The position numbers and the translations under genes were made by a program. From the NCBI RefSeq assembly GCF_026738875.1, contig NZ_JAPQFJ010000013.1, positions 62,001-126,000 of the forward strand: DNA of 64,000 nucleotides, read 5' to 3'. Numbering within the stretch: the first letter of the stretch is position 1; every line of letters starts with the position of its first letter. The notes under the pieces are model-generated. The model ran no database searches and was not told where the DNA came from. It saw only the letters and a list, made by a program, of their open reading frames with translations. Below are positions 1 through 9,279 of this stretch, one piece after another. The DNA is from Clostridium brassicae (GTDB taxonomy: Bacteria; Bacillota; Clostridia; Clostridiales; Clostridiaceae).

Positions 1-244
1 AGTATTAAATGAAGTCATAGGTAAAGCTGTGATGATGCAAGAACCTCCAATTGTAGGACTAAGTAGATTAAAAATTTATTATGTAACTCAAGTTGGAGTT
101 AAGCCACCAACTTTTGTATTCTTTGTTAATGACCCATCTCTTTTACATTTTTCATACAAGAGATATCTTGAAAATCAATTAAGAAACAGTTTTGATTTTA
201 ATGGAACTGGAATAAAATTTGAATTTAGAGAAAGGAAGGAATAG
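1..244 (+). CDS. der: GTPase Der (EngA), C-terminal end, partial
   Basis: Der is a double-domain GTPase needed for 50S ribosome assembly. Only about 81 C-terminal residues are present, and the gene runs off the left edge. The visible part matches the KH-like third domain of the family: residues reading [20 protein letters not shown], then a VNDP element and [10 protein letters not shown], ending in a basic tail. Both GTPase domains lie outside the window. The stop codon is one base away from the gpsA start, so the two genes are almost certainly cotranscribed and possibly translationally coupled. No plsY gene separates them. Confidence 0.95.
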   Translation, partial: VLNEVIGKAVMMQEPPIVGLSRLKIYYVTQVGVKPPTFVFFVNDPSLLHFSYKRYLENQLRNSFDFNGTGIKFEFRERKE

Positions 245-245
245 C

Positions 246-1241
246 ATGGCAGACGTTACGTTTATAGGTGGGGGAAGTTTTGGTACAGCCTTAAGTGTTA
301 TGCTAGCTAAGAAAGGATACGATGTTAGTATTTGGGATAGAAATCCGTTAGTGATAAAAGACATTAATGAAAAAAGAGAAAATATAAAATATATGCATAA
401 TGTAGTAATACCATCTAATGTTACAGCTTTCACTAATTTAGATGATGCTTTGGAAGATAGTAGAGCAGTAGTTTTAGCTGTACCATCTCATGCAATTAGA
501 GAAGTAAGTTCTCAAATAAAAAATAAAATTGATAAAAATGCTATAATCATTAATATATCTAAGGGGATTGAAGAGTCAACATCTAAAAGACTCTCAGTTG
601 TTATAGAAGAAGAAATAAAAAACAATCCTATAGTTGTTCTTACGGGGCCTAGTCATGCTGAAGAAGTAGCAGTGGATATTCCAACTACGGTGGTAGTTTC
701 ATCTAAGAATATGGAGGCTGCAAGAAAAGTTCAAGATATTTTTATGACTAGCAAATTCAGAGTATATACAAATGATGATTTAATTGGTGTAGAAATTGGA
801 GGAGCAGTTAAGAACATAATAGCTTTAGCAGCTGGAATATCAGATGGAGCAGGATATGGAGACAATACAAAAGCTGCTCTTATGACAAGAGGAATGAGCG
901 AAATAACACGAATAGGAGTAAAATTAGGTGCAAAACAGGATACATTTTTTGGATTGACTGGCATGGGAGACTTAATTGTTACTTGTACTAGTATGCATAG
1001 TAGAAATAGAAGAGCAGGTATATTAATAGGAAAAGGATATTCTCTAGAAGAATCTTGTAAGGAAGTTGGTATGGTAGTTGAAGGTGTAAAAGCATGTAGA
1101 GCTTTTTATAAATTAAAAGAAGAGTTAAATATTGCTATGCCGATTACAGATATATTATATAAGGTTCTATTTGAAGGGATGGATCCTAAGTATGGGGTTT
1201 ACGAATTGATGTCAAGAGATAAAAAACATGAAATTTATTAA
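246..1241 (+). CDS. gpsA: NAD(P)H-dependent glycerol-3-phosphate dehydrogenase GpsA
   Basis: Reduces dihydroxyacetone phosphate to sn-glycerol-3-phosphate, the backbone for phospholipid synthesis in the cytoplasm. The 331-residue protein begins with a Rossmann fold whose glycine-rich loop GGGSFG sits at residues 8-13. The family substrate segment [17 protein letters not shown], with its catalytic lysine, and the [10 protein letters not shown] stretch lie near residues 190-220. The ATG at 246 is preferred to an in-frame upstream ATG at 219 because it gives the standard N-terminus and is preceded by an AGGAAGGA ribosome binding site inside the end of der. A strong hairpin terminator follows. 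Confidence 0.97.
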   Translation: MADVTFIGGGSFGTALSVMLAKKGYDVSIWDRNPLVIKDINEKRENIKYMHNVVIPSNVTAFTNLDDALEDSRAVVLAVPSHAIREVSSQIKNKIDKNAIIINISKGIEESTSKRLSVVIEEEIKNNPIVVLTGPSHAEEVAVDIPTTVVVSSKNMEAARKVQDIFMTSKFRVYTNDDLIGVEIGGAVKNIIALAAGISDGAGYGDNTKAALMTRGMSEITRIGVKLGAKQDTFFGLTGMGDLIVTCTSMHSRNRRAGILIGKGYSLEESCKEVGMVVEGVKACRAFYKLKEELNIAMPITDILYKVLFEGMDPKYGVYELMSRDKKHEIY

Positions 1242-1263
1242 TATTTATGATAAATATTAATAC

Positions 1264-1313
1264 AAATAAGCTAAGTAAAGTTTTATTATGAAACTTACTT
1301 AGCTTATTTTTTT
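1264..1313 (+). terminator. Intrinsic terminator after gpsA
   Basis: A long stem, AATAAGCTAAGTAAAGTTT with AAACTTACTTAGCTTATT, surrounds a short loop and runs into a T tract. It separates the der-gpsA transcript from spoIVA. The remaining 225 bases up to spoIVA contain no gene, and I could not identify a clear sigma-E promoter there. Confidence 0.85.
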
Positions 1314-1539
1314 ATATCTTTTTTCATATAAGTATAAGTTATATGCTTGCTAAAATATATGATATGCACGTTTTATTAAAAGAAACTTTTATTTTTTAAA
1401 ATTAAAAATAAAATGAATGTAGAAGTAGGCTAATATTGCCTTGACTAATTTGGAGACTGGTATATTTTTGTAATATTTTTTATATTTATTAATATATATA
1501 TAATGTTAAAAAATAAGTATGTGCTAGGAGGGTAAAACT

Positions 1540-3018
1540 TTGGAGGACTTTAACATATACAAAGATATTGCGGATAGAACTCAAGGGGACATATATGTAG
1601 GAGTGGTGGGACCTGTACGAACTGGGAAATCTACTTTCATAAAAAGATTTATGGAACTTATGGTTATACCAAATATTGAAAATACTTATAAAAAACAGAG
1701 AGCCCAGGATGAGCTTCCACAAAGTGCTTCTGGTAAGTCTATTCATACAACAGAGCCAAAATTTGTTCCAAATGAAGCAGTAGAAATAGGCTTAAATGGA
1801 GAAACAAAGTTTAAAGTTAGAATGGTAGATTGTGTGGGCTATATAGTTAAATCTGCCCTTGGTTACGTAGAAGGAGAACAACCTAAAATGGTTAATACTC
1901 CATGGTATGATTATGAGATACCTTTTGAAGAAGCTGCTGAAATAGGAACAAAAAAAGTTATTAATGAGCATTCAACTATCGGACTAGTTATTACTACAGA
2001 TGGATCCATTACTGGTCTTAATAGGAAAGATTATATTGAAGCAGAGCAAAGAGTAGTTAACGAATTGAAATCCATAAATAAGCCATTTATAATGGTTTTA
2101 AATTCAAAGGATCCTAATTCTGACGAGACACTAGAATTGAAAAGAGGATTAGAAGAGGAATATGACATTCCTGTGCAAGAAATGGATGTACTTAATATGA
2201 AAAAAGAGGATATCACTAATGTATTTGAAAGGGTACTAAAGGAGTTCCCTATTAAAGAAATTAACATAGATATGCCTGAATGGATTGAAAAATTGAATGT
2301 GAATCATTGGCTGAAAAAGGATTTTATAGCATTAATTAAAGATATGTGTGATAGTGTATATAAAGTAAGAGATATAAAAGGATTTGCAGAAAAATTTGGT
2401 GAAGTGGATTTCTTAGAACATTCAAAAATAAGTGAAATAAGTATGGGAGAAGGTACAGCTAGAGTAATTTTAAATCCTAAAAAAGAGTTATTTTATAAAG
2501 TATTAAGTGAAGTATGTGATAGAAGCATAAATACGGAAAATGAGCTTTTAGATATTATTAAGATTTTAAGTGAGGCGAAAACAGAGTATGATAAGGTAGC
2601 AGATGCTTTGAAGGATGTTAGAGAAAGAGGATATGGTCTTGTATCTCCTCAGTTGAGTGAAATGAGGCTTGAAGAACCTGAAATAGTTAAACAGGGAAGC
2701 AGGTATGGAGTTAAATTAAAAGCAAGTGCACCTTCATTACATTTAATAAGAGCTGATATAGAAACTGAGATATCCCCTATAATGGGAACAGAAAGAGAAA
2801 GTGAAGAATTAGTTAAATCTCTGTTAGAACAATTTGAAAGTGATCCAGGTAAAATATGGGAAAGCAATATGTTTGGTAAATCATTAGAGGTTTTAGTTAA
2901 AGATGGTTTGCGTAATAAGCTGTATAAAATGCCAGAAGATGTTCAAGTTAAAATACAAAAAACTTTAGAGAAGATTATCAATGAAGGTAACGGAGGACTG
3001 ATTTGTATTATCTTATAA
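1540..3018 (+). CDS. spoIVA: Stage IV sporulation protein A (spore coat basement ATPase)
   Basis: SpoIVA is an ATPase that polymerises on the forespore outer membrane to form the base layer of the spore coat. The 492-residue length equals the usual family size. A Walker A motif GPVRTGKST lies at residues 24-32, and the family ending GGLICIIL is present. The start is TTG, chosen because AGGAGG lies eight bases upstream and no ATG fits. Its membrane anchor partner SpoVM is encoded about 20 kb downstream (23319). In Bacillus it is made in the mother cell under sigma-E; I could not confirm a sigma-E promoter here. Confidence 0.97.
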   Translation: MEDFNIYKDIADRTQGDIYVGVVGPVRTGKSTFIKRFMELMVIPNIENTYKKQRAQDELPQSASGKSIHTTEPKFVPNEAVEIGLNGETKFKVRMVDCVGYIVKSALGYVEGEQPKMVNTPWYDYEIPFEEAAEIGTKKVINEHSTIGLVITTDGSITGLNRKDYIEAEQRVVNELKSINKPFIMVLNSKDPNSDETLELKRGLEEEYDIPVQEMDVLNMKKEDITNVFERVLKEFPIKEINIDMPEWIEKLNVNHWLKKDFIALIKDMCDSVYKVRDIKGFAEKFGEVDFLEHSKISEISMGEGTARVILNPKKELFYKVLSEVCDRSINTENELLDIIKILSEAKTEYDKVADALKDVRERGYGLVSPQLSEMRLEEPEIVKQGSRYGVKLKASAPSLHLIRADIETEISPIMGTERESEELVKSLLEQFESDPGKIWESNMFGKSLEVLVKDGLRNKLYKMPEDVQVKIQKTLEKIINEGNGGLICIIL

Positions 3019-3021
3019 CAT

Positions 3022-3080
3022 AAAAATGAGGCTGTATCAAAATGTGGTTTGTTAATCATTTTTGATATAGCCTCATTTTT
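3022..3080 (+). terminator. Palindromic terminator after spoIVA, possibly MITE-derived
   Basis: The arms AAAAATGAGGCTGTATCAAAA and TTTTTGATATAGCCTCATTTT are nearly perfect complements around an 18-base loop. The flanking A and T tracts would let it terminate in both directions. The GAGGCTGTATCAAAA arm also resembles inverted-repeat ends of some insertion sequences, so it may be a domesticated remnant; that part is inference. Confidence 0.75.
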
Positions 3081-3275
3081 ATATTATATCATAAAATAAA
3101 TATAAAGTTGTTCTATACTTAGGGTTGAGTTTTCGAACTTAAAAATATTTTTAATTAAGGAACCTATTGATGTATATTTAAAATGTATTGTAAAATATTA
3201 AAGTAGTGAGTAGTTGAAAAAACTTAAAAAATTTTTCATATAAATTAATTTATATTTATATAGGATACGATAGTG

Positions 3276-3324
3276 GATTCTAAGCTTTTGGATGGAATTT
3301 AAAATCCTCTTAAAGCTTAGAATT
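3276..3324 (+). promoter_or_regulatory. Leader hairpin upstream of the asparaginase gene
   Basis: A perfect 12-bp stem (ATTCTAAGCTTT at 3277-3288, AAAGCTTAGAAT at 3312-3323) encloses a loop that itself contains GGATGGAATTT/AAAATCC complementarity. It ends about 20 bases before the ribosome binding site and has no T tract, so it is not a terminator. It may be an operator or an mRNA structure. No T-box consensus was seen. The rest of the 3081-3356 gap shows nothing recognisable. Confidence 0.45.
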
Positions 3325-3356
3325 CTATTTGTGAAAAATAGGGAGGAAATAAAGTA

Positions 3357-4331
3357 ATGAAGAAAGTTGCAGTTATTTTTAATGGGGGAACCATATCAAT
3401 GAAAGTAGATCATAGAATAAAAGCAGCAGTACCAAAACTAACTGGAGAAGAAATAATGTCTATGGTAACTGGTATTGAAAAACATGCAGAAATTGAATGT
3501 TTTACATTTTCAAATTTACCTGGTCCTCATATAACACCAAAAAAGATGATGGAGTTGTCAAAATATATTCAGAATATCTTGAAGAGAGAGGATATTGCTG
3601 GTGTAGTAGTAACACATGGTACTGATACTCTAGAAGAAACAGCATATTTGTTAGATTTAACAATTGAAAGTGATAAACCAGTAATTGTAACGGGATCTAT
3701 GAGAAATAGTTCAGAATTAGGATATGATGGACCAGCAAATTTAGCAGCTTCCATATGTACTGCTATTTCTGAAAAATCTAAAAATAAGGGAGTTATGGTC
3801 TGTTTAAATGATGAGTTAAATTGTGCTAGTGAGGTTACAAAAGTTCATTCTATGAAATTAAATACTTTCCAAAGTCCAGAATTTGGACCTATTGGAATAA
3901 TAGATAATAACGAAGTTATTTTTCATAGAAGCTCTTTACCAAAGGTTAAAATCTGTACTGATAAAATAGAGGAAAATGTTTATTTAATAAAATGTGTTAC
4001 TGGTATGGACTCTAGCTTTATTGACTTCTGTATAAATAAAGAAGCTAAGGGGATAGTAATAGAAGGTTTTGGAAGAGGAAATATACCACCTGAAATGATT
4101 GAAGGAGTAAAAAGGGCTATAGATAAAAATATTGTGGTTGTTATTGTTTCTAGGTGTTTCCAAGGAAGAGTGTTAGATACCTATGGGTATGCAGGAGGGG
4201 GAAGACAACTTAGAAATATGGGTGTAATATTTGGTGATACACTGCCAGGACAAAAAGCTAGAATAAAGCTTATGCTTGCTTTAGGAAAATGTAGAGATTT
4301 GAGTATGATAAAAAATTTATTTGAGGCGTAA
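3357..4331 (+). CDS. Asparaginase (type I-like, cytoplasmic)
   Basis: Hydrolyses L-asparagine to aspartate and ammonia. The 324-residue protein has the first catalytic threonine in NGGTIS (Thr12) and the second triad segment HGTDT (residues 87-91, with Thr89 and Asp90). The later KVHSMKLNTFQSPEFGP segment is also typical of the family. There is no signal peptide, which suggests a cytoplasmic enzyme. The gene stands alone between the spoIVA terminator and the guanine riboswitch; a 12-bp leader hairpin sits upstream. Substrate preference for asparagine over glutamine cannot be read from sequence. Confidence 0.93.
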   Translation: MKKVAVIFNGGTISMKVDHRIKAAVPKLTGEEIMSMVTGIEKHAEIECFTFSNLPGPHITPKKMMELSKYIQNILKREDIAGVVVTHGTDTLEETAYLLDLTIESDKPVIVTGSMRNSSELGYDGPANLAASICTAISEKSKNKGVMVCLNDELNCASEVTKVHSMKLNTFQSPEFGPIGIIDNNEVIFHRSSLPKVKICTDKIEENVYLIKCVTGMDSSFIDFCINKEAKGIVIEGFGRGNIPPEMIEGVKRAIDKNIVVVIVSRCFQGRVLDTYGYAGGGRQLRNMGVIFGDTLPGQKARIKLMLALGKCRDLSMIKNLFEA

Positions 4332-4382
4332 AAAATATTACGAATTATAAAACGTAAATTTACTTAAAATATTCGATACGGG

Positions 4383-4411
4383 TTGACAAATAAAAATATA
4401 TTTGATATTAT
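4383..4411 (+). promoter_or_regulatory. Sigma-A promoter of the riboswitch-permease transcript
   Basis: TTGACA at 4383-4388 and TATTAT at 4406-4411 are separated by exactly 17 bases. The expected start is about 20 bases before the riboswitch aptamer, so the whole aptamer would be transcribed. Confidence 0.85.
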
Positions 4412-4435
4412 AGTTTTGTAAATTTGATAAAAAAT

Positions 4436-4507
4436 AAACTCATATAATCCTAGTAATACGGTCTAGGAGTTTCTACCTGATACCTTAAATTGAAGACTAT
4501 GAGTGTT
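4436..4507 (+). ncRNA. Purine riboswitch, guanine class
   Basis: The conserved purine aptamer core is present: TATAATCC, GGTCTAGGAGTTTCTACC and the J3/1 segment GACTATG. P1 pairs ACTCATA (4438-4444) with TATGAGT (4498-4504). The specificity position corresponding to residue 74 is C (4497), which is known to pair with guanine rather than adenine. The 3' strand of P1 (TGAGTGTTC, 4500-4508) can instead pair with GAATACTCA (4573-4581) in the 5' half of the downstream terminator, giving a standard antiterminator switch that shuts the permease off when guanine is plentiful. Confidence 0.93.
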
Positions 4508-4561
4508 CAAAGTGATATTTTATATAAATTTGAAATCAATAAGCTTATTTATATGAGATTT

Positions 4562-4605
4562 ACAGCCACTTAGAATACTCAATTATTCTAGGTGGCTGTT
4601 TTTTT
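4562..4605 (+). terminator. Riboswitch-controlled terminator
   Basis: The stem ACAGCCACTTAGAAT with ATTCTAGGTGGCTGT is followed by seven T. It is the expression platform of the guanine riboswitch. A GTG inside the 3' arm opens the permease frame, but it is not the real start. Confidence 0.9.
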
Positions 4606-4642
4606 AGGACAAACAACAAATATAGCATTTGGAGGTTATACG

Positions 4643-6007
4643 ATGGAAAACTTTTTCAAATTAAGAGAAAATGGAACAGATGTAAAAAAAGAAATCATAG
4701 CTGGAATTACAACCTTTTTAGCTATGGCTTATATCATTGCTGTAAATCCTGATTTTTTAGGAGTAGCAGGAATGCCAAAAGGAGCTGTTTTAACAGTTAC
4801 ATGTCTTACTGCAGGATTAACAACTATATTTATGGGGCTTTATGCTAATTTACCTTTTGCATTAGCTTCAGGTATGGGATTAAATGCTTTCTTTGCATTT
4901 AGTGTGTGTAAAGGTATGGGAGTGGATTACAGAATAGCTTTAACTGCAGTATTTGTAGAAGGAATTATATTTATAATATTATCTTTAACAAATGTAAGAG
5001 AAGCTGTTGTTAATTCTATACCAACAACTTTAAAATTAGCTGTAACTGCTGGTATTGGGTTATTTATAGCATTTATAGGATTTGTTAATTCAGGAATTGT
5101 AATAAAAGATGAAGCTACATTAGTTAAAATGGGTAATTTCACTAGGCCGCCTGTTATAATAGCAGTTATAGGAATTATTGTTATAGTTATTCTTTCAAAG
5201 AAGAATATTAAAGGGGCTCTTTTGTGGGGTATTGTAGCTAGTACAGCTTTAGCTTGGATATATGCGGCTTTAAATCCTAAGATGGCTGCTGAGGTTTATC
5301 ACATATATTTACCTGATGGTATTTTTAGATATGAGTCTATTAAACCAATTGCTTTTAAGTTAGATTTCTCATATATAAGAGATACTCAGAAAATATGGTC
5401 TTTTTTAACTATAGTAATGACATTCCTTTTTGTTGATTTCTTTGATACTATAGGAACTTTAGTTGGCGTTGCTTCCAAGGTTGGTATGATAGATGAAGAA
5501 GGAAGAGTTAAGAATGCAGGGAAAGCGCTTCTTGTTGATGCTATAGGAACAACATGTGGAGCTGTTTTAGGTACTTCTACGGTTACAACATATGTTGAAA
5601 GTTCAGCTGGAGTTGCTGAAGGAGGAAGAACTGGATTAACATCTGTTGTTACAGGAATATTATTTTTAATTGCTATGTTTTTTTCACCTTTATTTATTGC
5701 TATTCCAGGTTGTGCTACAGCACCGGCTCTTATAGTGGTAGGGTTTTTCATGATGGAAAACATAGTTAAAGTAGATTTTACTGATTTTACAGAAGGTATA
5801 CCAGCTTTTTTAACTATAGCATTAATGCCTCTAACTTATAGTATAGGTGATGGATTAACTATGGGTGTACTATCTTATGCAGTTCTTAATTTTTTAAATA
5901 ATTTATTTACTAAAAAAGAGGATGAAAAGAAGAAAATTTCTCCTATAATATATGTATTAGCAATATTATTTATAATTAAGTTGATTGCTACAGGAATTAA
6001 AATGTAG
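4643..6007 (+). CDS. pbuG: NCS2-family guanine/hypoxanthine permease
   Basis: A proton-coupled purine importer in the cytoplasmic membrane. The 454-residue protein carries the AzgA/PbuG-type start, LRENGTDVKKEIIAGITTF, then AMAYIIAVNP, multiple hydrophobic spans, FVDFFDTIGTLVGVA and an SSAGVAEGGRTGLTS signature. The ATG at 4643 is chosen because GGAGG lies eight bases upstream; an in-frame GTG at 4592 falls inside the terminator stem. Control by the guanine riboswitch just upstream fits a guanine/hypoxanthine carrier. A terminator follows. Confidence 0.93.
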   Translation: MENFFKLRENGTDVKKEIIAGITTFLAMAYIIAVNPDFLGVAGMPKGAVLTVTCLTAGLTTIFMGLYANLPFALASGMGLNAFFAFSVCKGMGVDYRIALTAVFVEGIIFIILSLTNVREAVVNSIPTTLKLAVTAGIGLFIAFIGFVNSGIVIKDEATLVKMGNFTRPPVIIAVIGIIVIVILSKKNIKGALLWGIVASTALAWIYAALNPKMAAEVYHIYLPDGIFRYESIKPIAFKLDFSYIRDTQKIWSFLTIVMTFLFVDFFDTIGTLVGVASKVGMIDEEGRVKNAGKALLVDAIGTTCGAVLGTSTVTTYVESSAGVAEGGRTGLTSVVTGILFLIAMFFSPLFIAIPGCATAPALIVVGFFMMENIVKVDFTDFTEGIPAFLTIALMPLTYSIGDGLTMGVLSYAVLNFLNNLFTKKEDEKKKISPIIYVLAILFIIKLIATGIKM

Positions 6008-6020
6008 ATATTATATTTAT

Positions 6021-6055
6021 AAAGTTCAGACTTTGGTTCTGGGCTTTATTTTTAT
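6021..6055 (+). terminator. Terminator after the purine permease
   Basis: AAAGTTCAGA pairs with TCTGGGCTTT (two G-U pairs), then an ATTTTTA tract. Confidence 0.7.
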
Positions 6056-6190
6056 GTTTAGTTTCAAAAGAGAGTTATTTTTAAAAACTTCATTTATGTT
6101 TCTAAGTTTATTTTTATACTACAAAGTAACAAGAAAATTTGTATGTGAATAAAATAAATTAGTAAACTATTTTTAAATGGAGGAAGTTTT

Positions 6191-7345
6191 ATGCAAATTA
6201 ATAATGATAGACTTATAAAAATAAATGAATATCATTTTAAGCAAATTGATGATATAAAGCTTAAATTAATAAATGAAGGAAAAAATATTATTGATTTAGG
6301 GATAGGTGACCCAGATATAAAAACAAATTGTAAGATAATAAACGCTTTAATTGCAGGCTTAGAATACAAAGATTTTAATAAATATCCCTCTTATGAAGGA
6401 ATAAAAGAATTAAAAACAAAAATAGCTAAATACTATTATGATGTGTATTCTGTAAAGTTGGATTTAGATGAGATTTTAATACTTATTGGTTCAAAAGAGG
6501 GGCTGAGTAATATAATACCTGCTGTTTGCAATTTTGGAGATTATGTTATAGTTCCTAATCCAGCTTATCCTGTTTATGAAAAATGCTCATATTTATGGGG
6601 AGCTAAACCATACAGTGTACCTTTAAAAGAAGAAAATAAATATCTTTTAAATGTAAAAGATATACCAGATCACATATCCGAAAAAAGCAAGCTTATGATA
6701 ATAAATTATCCAAATAATCCTACAGGAGCTGTTGCTAATAAAAAATTTTATTTAGAGTTAATACAATATTGTAAAGAAAAAAACATAGTTTTATGTAACG
6801 ATGGTGCCTATAATGAAATAATTGGAGCTGATGAAAAAAATATTAGCATTTTGCAATATGATAAGAATATTTGTATTGAATTTGGGACATTATCAAAAAC
6901 ATATAATATGACTGGTTTTAGAATAGGATATGCTGTAGGAAATAAAAAAATCCTAAATAATCTATTAAAAGTAAAATCTAATATAGATTCAGGTCAATTT
7001 AAGCCTATTCAATATGCAGCTATAGAAGCTTTGAGTTTACCACGAGAGTATGTAATTGATATAAGAAAAATATATGATGAAAGAAGAAGCTTAGCTAAAA
7101 AAATTTTAAAAAAGAAAAACATACAATTTTATGATTCAAAAGGTACTTTTTATATATGGTGTAAGACTCCAAAAAATTATATTACTGAGGAGTTTTGTAA
7201 AGACATATTATTTAAATGTGGTATAATTGTTACGCCAGGAGATACTTTTGGAGTTTGTGGTAAAGGATATTTTAGAATAGCTTTAACTGTTAATAAAAGT
7301 AATTTAATAGGAGCTTTAAATAGTTTTAAAGTGTATGATAAGTAG
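6191..7345 (+). CDS. PLP-dependent class I aminotransferase (LL-DAP aminotransferase-like)
   Basis: A 384-residue fold-type I aminotransferase. The segments DLGIGDPD and NYPNNPTGA match the family, and the PLP-binding lysine is Lys236 in LSKTYNMTGFRIGYAVG. The overall pattern resembles the LL-diaminopimelate aminotransferase/aspartate aminotransferase subgroup, but the exact substrate cannot be fixed. It stands alone, not in a lysine biosynthesis cluster. The start ATG is preceded by GGAGG. Many consecutive A-ending codons make it slightly more AT-rich than its neighbours. Confidence 0.8.
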   Translation: MQINNDRLIKINEYHFKQIDDIKLKLINEGKNIIDLGIGDPDIKTNCKIINALIAGLEYKDFNKYPSYEGIKELKTKIAKYYYDVYSVKLDLDEILILIGSKEGLSNIIPAVCNFGDYVIVPNPAYPVYEKCSYLWGAKPYSVPLKEENKYLLNVKDIPDHISEKSKLMIINYPNNPTGAVANKKFYLELIQYCKEKNIVLCNDGAYNEIIGADEKNISILQYDKNICIEFGTLSKTYNMTGFRIGYAVGNKKILNNLLKVKSNIDSGQFKPIQYAAIEALSLPREYVIDIRKIYDERRSLAKKILKKKNIQFYDSKGTFYIWCKTPKNYITEEFCKDILFKCGIIVTPGDTFGVCGKGYFRIALTVNKSNLIGALNSFKVYDK

Positions 7346-7476
7346 TCTATTTTAATATTGGTTAAAATATGATATTATAATTAATGTGCAGCTAAAACAA
7401 AATGTTCTTGAATTTTCAAGTAGTATTTATGTATAATTAAAATAAATTCACAATGTACTGCGAAAGGATGATAATA

Positions 7477-8358
7477 ATGGTAAAGAGCATGACAGGCTTT
7501 GGCAGGGCTATCTCAGAAGAAGGTACCAGTCGCAGTTTTACTATTGAAATTAAAACGGTCAATCATAGATACTTTGATTTAAATGTGAGGATGCCTAGAA
7601 CGTTAGTATCCTTAGAAAATAAAGTTAGAGAGACGATTAATAGTAAAATTAGTAGAGGAAAAGTAGATGTATTTATTTCTCAAAATTCATATGATGAACA
7701 GGACAGAGAAATCTGTTTTAATGAAGAAATAAGTGATAATTATTTTAGATGTCTAGAAAAAATTAAAGGTAAATATGATATTATTAACGATATATCTATT
7801 TCTTTGATTGCTAAGTTCCCAGAAGTTATTACTATGGAAAAAAAGGAAGAAGATTTGGAACAAGTATGGGAATCTCTAAGAACTCCTCTTATTGAGGCTT
7901 TAGATGGTCTTGTTGATATGAGAAAAAAAGAAGGGGAAAAGTTGCATGAGGATATATTAGTAAAGTGCAATAACATTAAACAATTAGTAGATGAAATTGA
8001 AGAAAAGTCTCCAATTGTTGTAAAAGAGTATAAATTAAAACTTGAAGGTAGATTAAGTGAACTTTTAGAGAGTACAGTCATTGATGAAAATAGAATAGCG
8101 ACAGAAGTTGCCATATTTGCAGATAAAGCCTCAATAGATGAAGAAATTGTAAGGCTTAATAGTCATGTAGTCCAATTGAAGGAAAATTTATTAAAAGAAG
8201 AATCAGTTGGAAGAAAGCTTGATTTCATTGTTCAAGAAATGAATAGAGAAGCAAATACAATTGCTTCTAAAGCTAATGATTTGGAAATTGTTAATTCAGT
8301 TATAAATATTAAAAATTATATAGAAAAAATAAGAGAACAAGTACAAAATATTGAATAG
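7477..8358 (+). CDS. yicC: YicC/YloC family endoribonuclease
   Basis: A 293-residue member of the YicC family, RNA-cleaving proteins first seen in E. coli and Bacillus (YloC). The hallmark N-terminus [11 protein letters not shown] and the C-terminal [18 protein letters not shown] and [17 protein letters not shown] segments are intact. The ATG at 7477 gives this canonical start and follows AAAGGATG; an in-frame upstream ATG at 7453 would add eight unconserved residues. It leads the conserved yicC-remA-gmk-rpoZ-coaBC operon. The 130 bases before it hold only AT-rich promoter-like DNA. Confidence 0.94.
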   Translation: MVKSMTGFGRAISEEGTSRSFTIEIKTVNHRYFDLNVRMPRTLVSLENKVRETINSKISRGKVDVFISQNSYDEQDREICFNEEISDNYFRCLEKIKGKYDIINDISISLIAKFPEVITMEKKEEDLEQVWESLRTPLIEALDGLVDMRKKEGEKLHEDILVKCNNIKQLVDEIEEKSPIVVKEYKLKLEGRLSELLESTVIDENRIATEVAIFADKASIDEEIVRLNSHVVQLKENLLKEESVGRKLDFIVQEMNREANTIASKANDLEIVNSVINIKNYIEKIREQVQNIE

Positions 8359-8374
8359 TAGTAGGAGGGCCATC

Positions 8375-8647
8375 ATGGGCATAAAATTAATAAACATTGG
8401 ATTTGGAAATATTGTTTCAGCAAATAGATTGGTAGCGATTGTAAGTCCTGAATCTGCGCCAATTAAAAGAATAATTCAAGAGGCTAGAGATAGAGGAATG
8501 CTTATTGATGCTACTTATGGTAGAAGAACGAGAGCAGTAATTATTACTGATAGTGACCATGTAATATTATCAGCTGTTCAACCAGAAACAGTGGCTCATA
8601 GGTTATCATCAAAAGGCGAAGTGAGCATTGATGAGGCTGATGAATAA
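8375..8647 (+). CDS. remA: RemA-family DNA-binding regulator (DUF370)
   Basis: A 90-residue protein matching RemA, which in Bacillus is a non-canonical DNA-binding activator of biofilm matrix and osmoprotection genes. The start [12 protein letters not shown], the [20 protein letters not shown] core and [20 protein letters not shown] are all conserved. The ATG at 8375 is preceded by AGGAGGG. Its last base overlaps the first base of gmk (TAATG), so the two are translationally coupled. What it regulates in clostridia is not known from this sequence. Confidence 0.93.
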   Translation: MGIKLINIGFGNIVSANRLVAIVSPESAPIKRIIQEARDRGMLIDATYGRRTRAVIITDSDHVILSAVQPETVAHRLSSKGEVSIDEADE

Positions 8648-9279
8648 TGGAGTTAAATAAAAAAGGATTATTAATTGTAATATCAGGGCCATCTGGTGCA
8701 GGCAAAGGTACTATTTGCAAAGAGATTCTTAAAAAAAATGATTTGTGGATTTCAGTTTCAGCAACTACAAGATCTCCGAGGGATGGAGAAGTTGAAGGTG
8801 AAAACTACTATTTTCTTACTAAAGATGAATTTATAAAAAAAATTAATGAGGATGACTTCCTTGAATATGCAGAAGTTTATGGAAATTATTATGGAACTCC
8901 TAAATCTAAGGTTATAGAAAAACTCAATGATGGGAAAGATGTAATATTAGAAATAGATATTCAAGGTGCTCTAAAAGTAAAAGAAAATTATGCTGAAGGG
9001 TTATTTATTTTTATTTTACCTCCAAGCATGGAGGAATTAAAAAATAGAATAATTAAAAGAGGCAGTGAAACGCAAGAATCTTTAATGACAAGATTCAAAT
9101 CTGCATATAAAGAGATAAATTATGTATCTAAGTATAATTATGCAGTAGTTAATGATGATTTAAATACAGCTGTTGAAAAGATTAAAAGTATAATAACAGC
9201 AGAAAAATGTAGTGTTGAAAGAATAAAAAATAATATTTTTTCTAAGGAGAGACTAATCCATGAACAACTCAATGATTAA
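8647..9279 (+). CDS. gmk: Guanylate kinase
   Basis: Phosphorylates GMP to GDP with ATP. The 210-residue protein has its P-loop at residues 14-21 (GPSGAGKG), followed by TTRSPRDGEVEGENYYF for GMP binding and a conserved EYAEVYGNYYGTP segment. The start overlaps the remA stop by one base, and its 3' end overlaps rpoZ by 20 bases. It sits in the usual remA-gmk-rpoZ order of Firmicutes. Confidence 0.97.
   Translation: MELNKKGLLIVISGPSGAGKGTICKEILKKNDLWISVSATTRSPRDGEVEGENYYFLTKDEFIKKINEDDFLEYAEVYGNYYGTPKSKVIEKLNDGKDVILEIDIQGALKVKENYAEGLFIFILPPSMEELKNRIIKRGSETQESLMTRFKSAYKEINYVSKYNYAVVNDDLNTAVEKIKSIITAEKCSVERIKNNIFSKERLIHEQLND

Noticed and set aside
3081-3356. T-box or other amino-acid riboswitch before the asparaginase gene
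   Set aside because: No T-box GGTGGNACC segment, specifier domain or terminator was found, only one hairpin.
5386-5763. A 125-codon minus-strand frame inside the purine permease gene
   Set aside because: Antisense to conserved membrane segments and with no ribosome binding site.
7740-8114. A 124-codon minus-strand frame inside yicC
   Set aside because: Serine and leucine-rich shadow of the yicC coding strand without a start signal.
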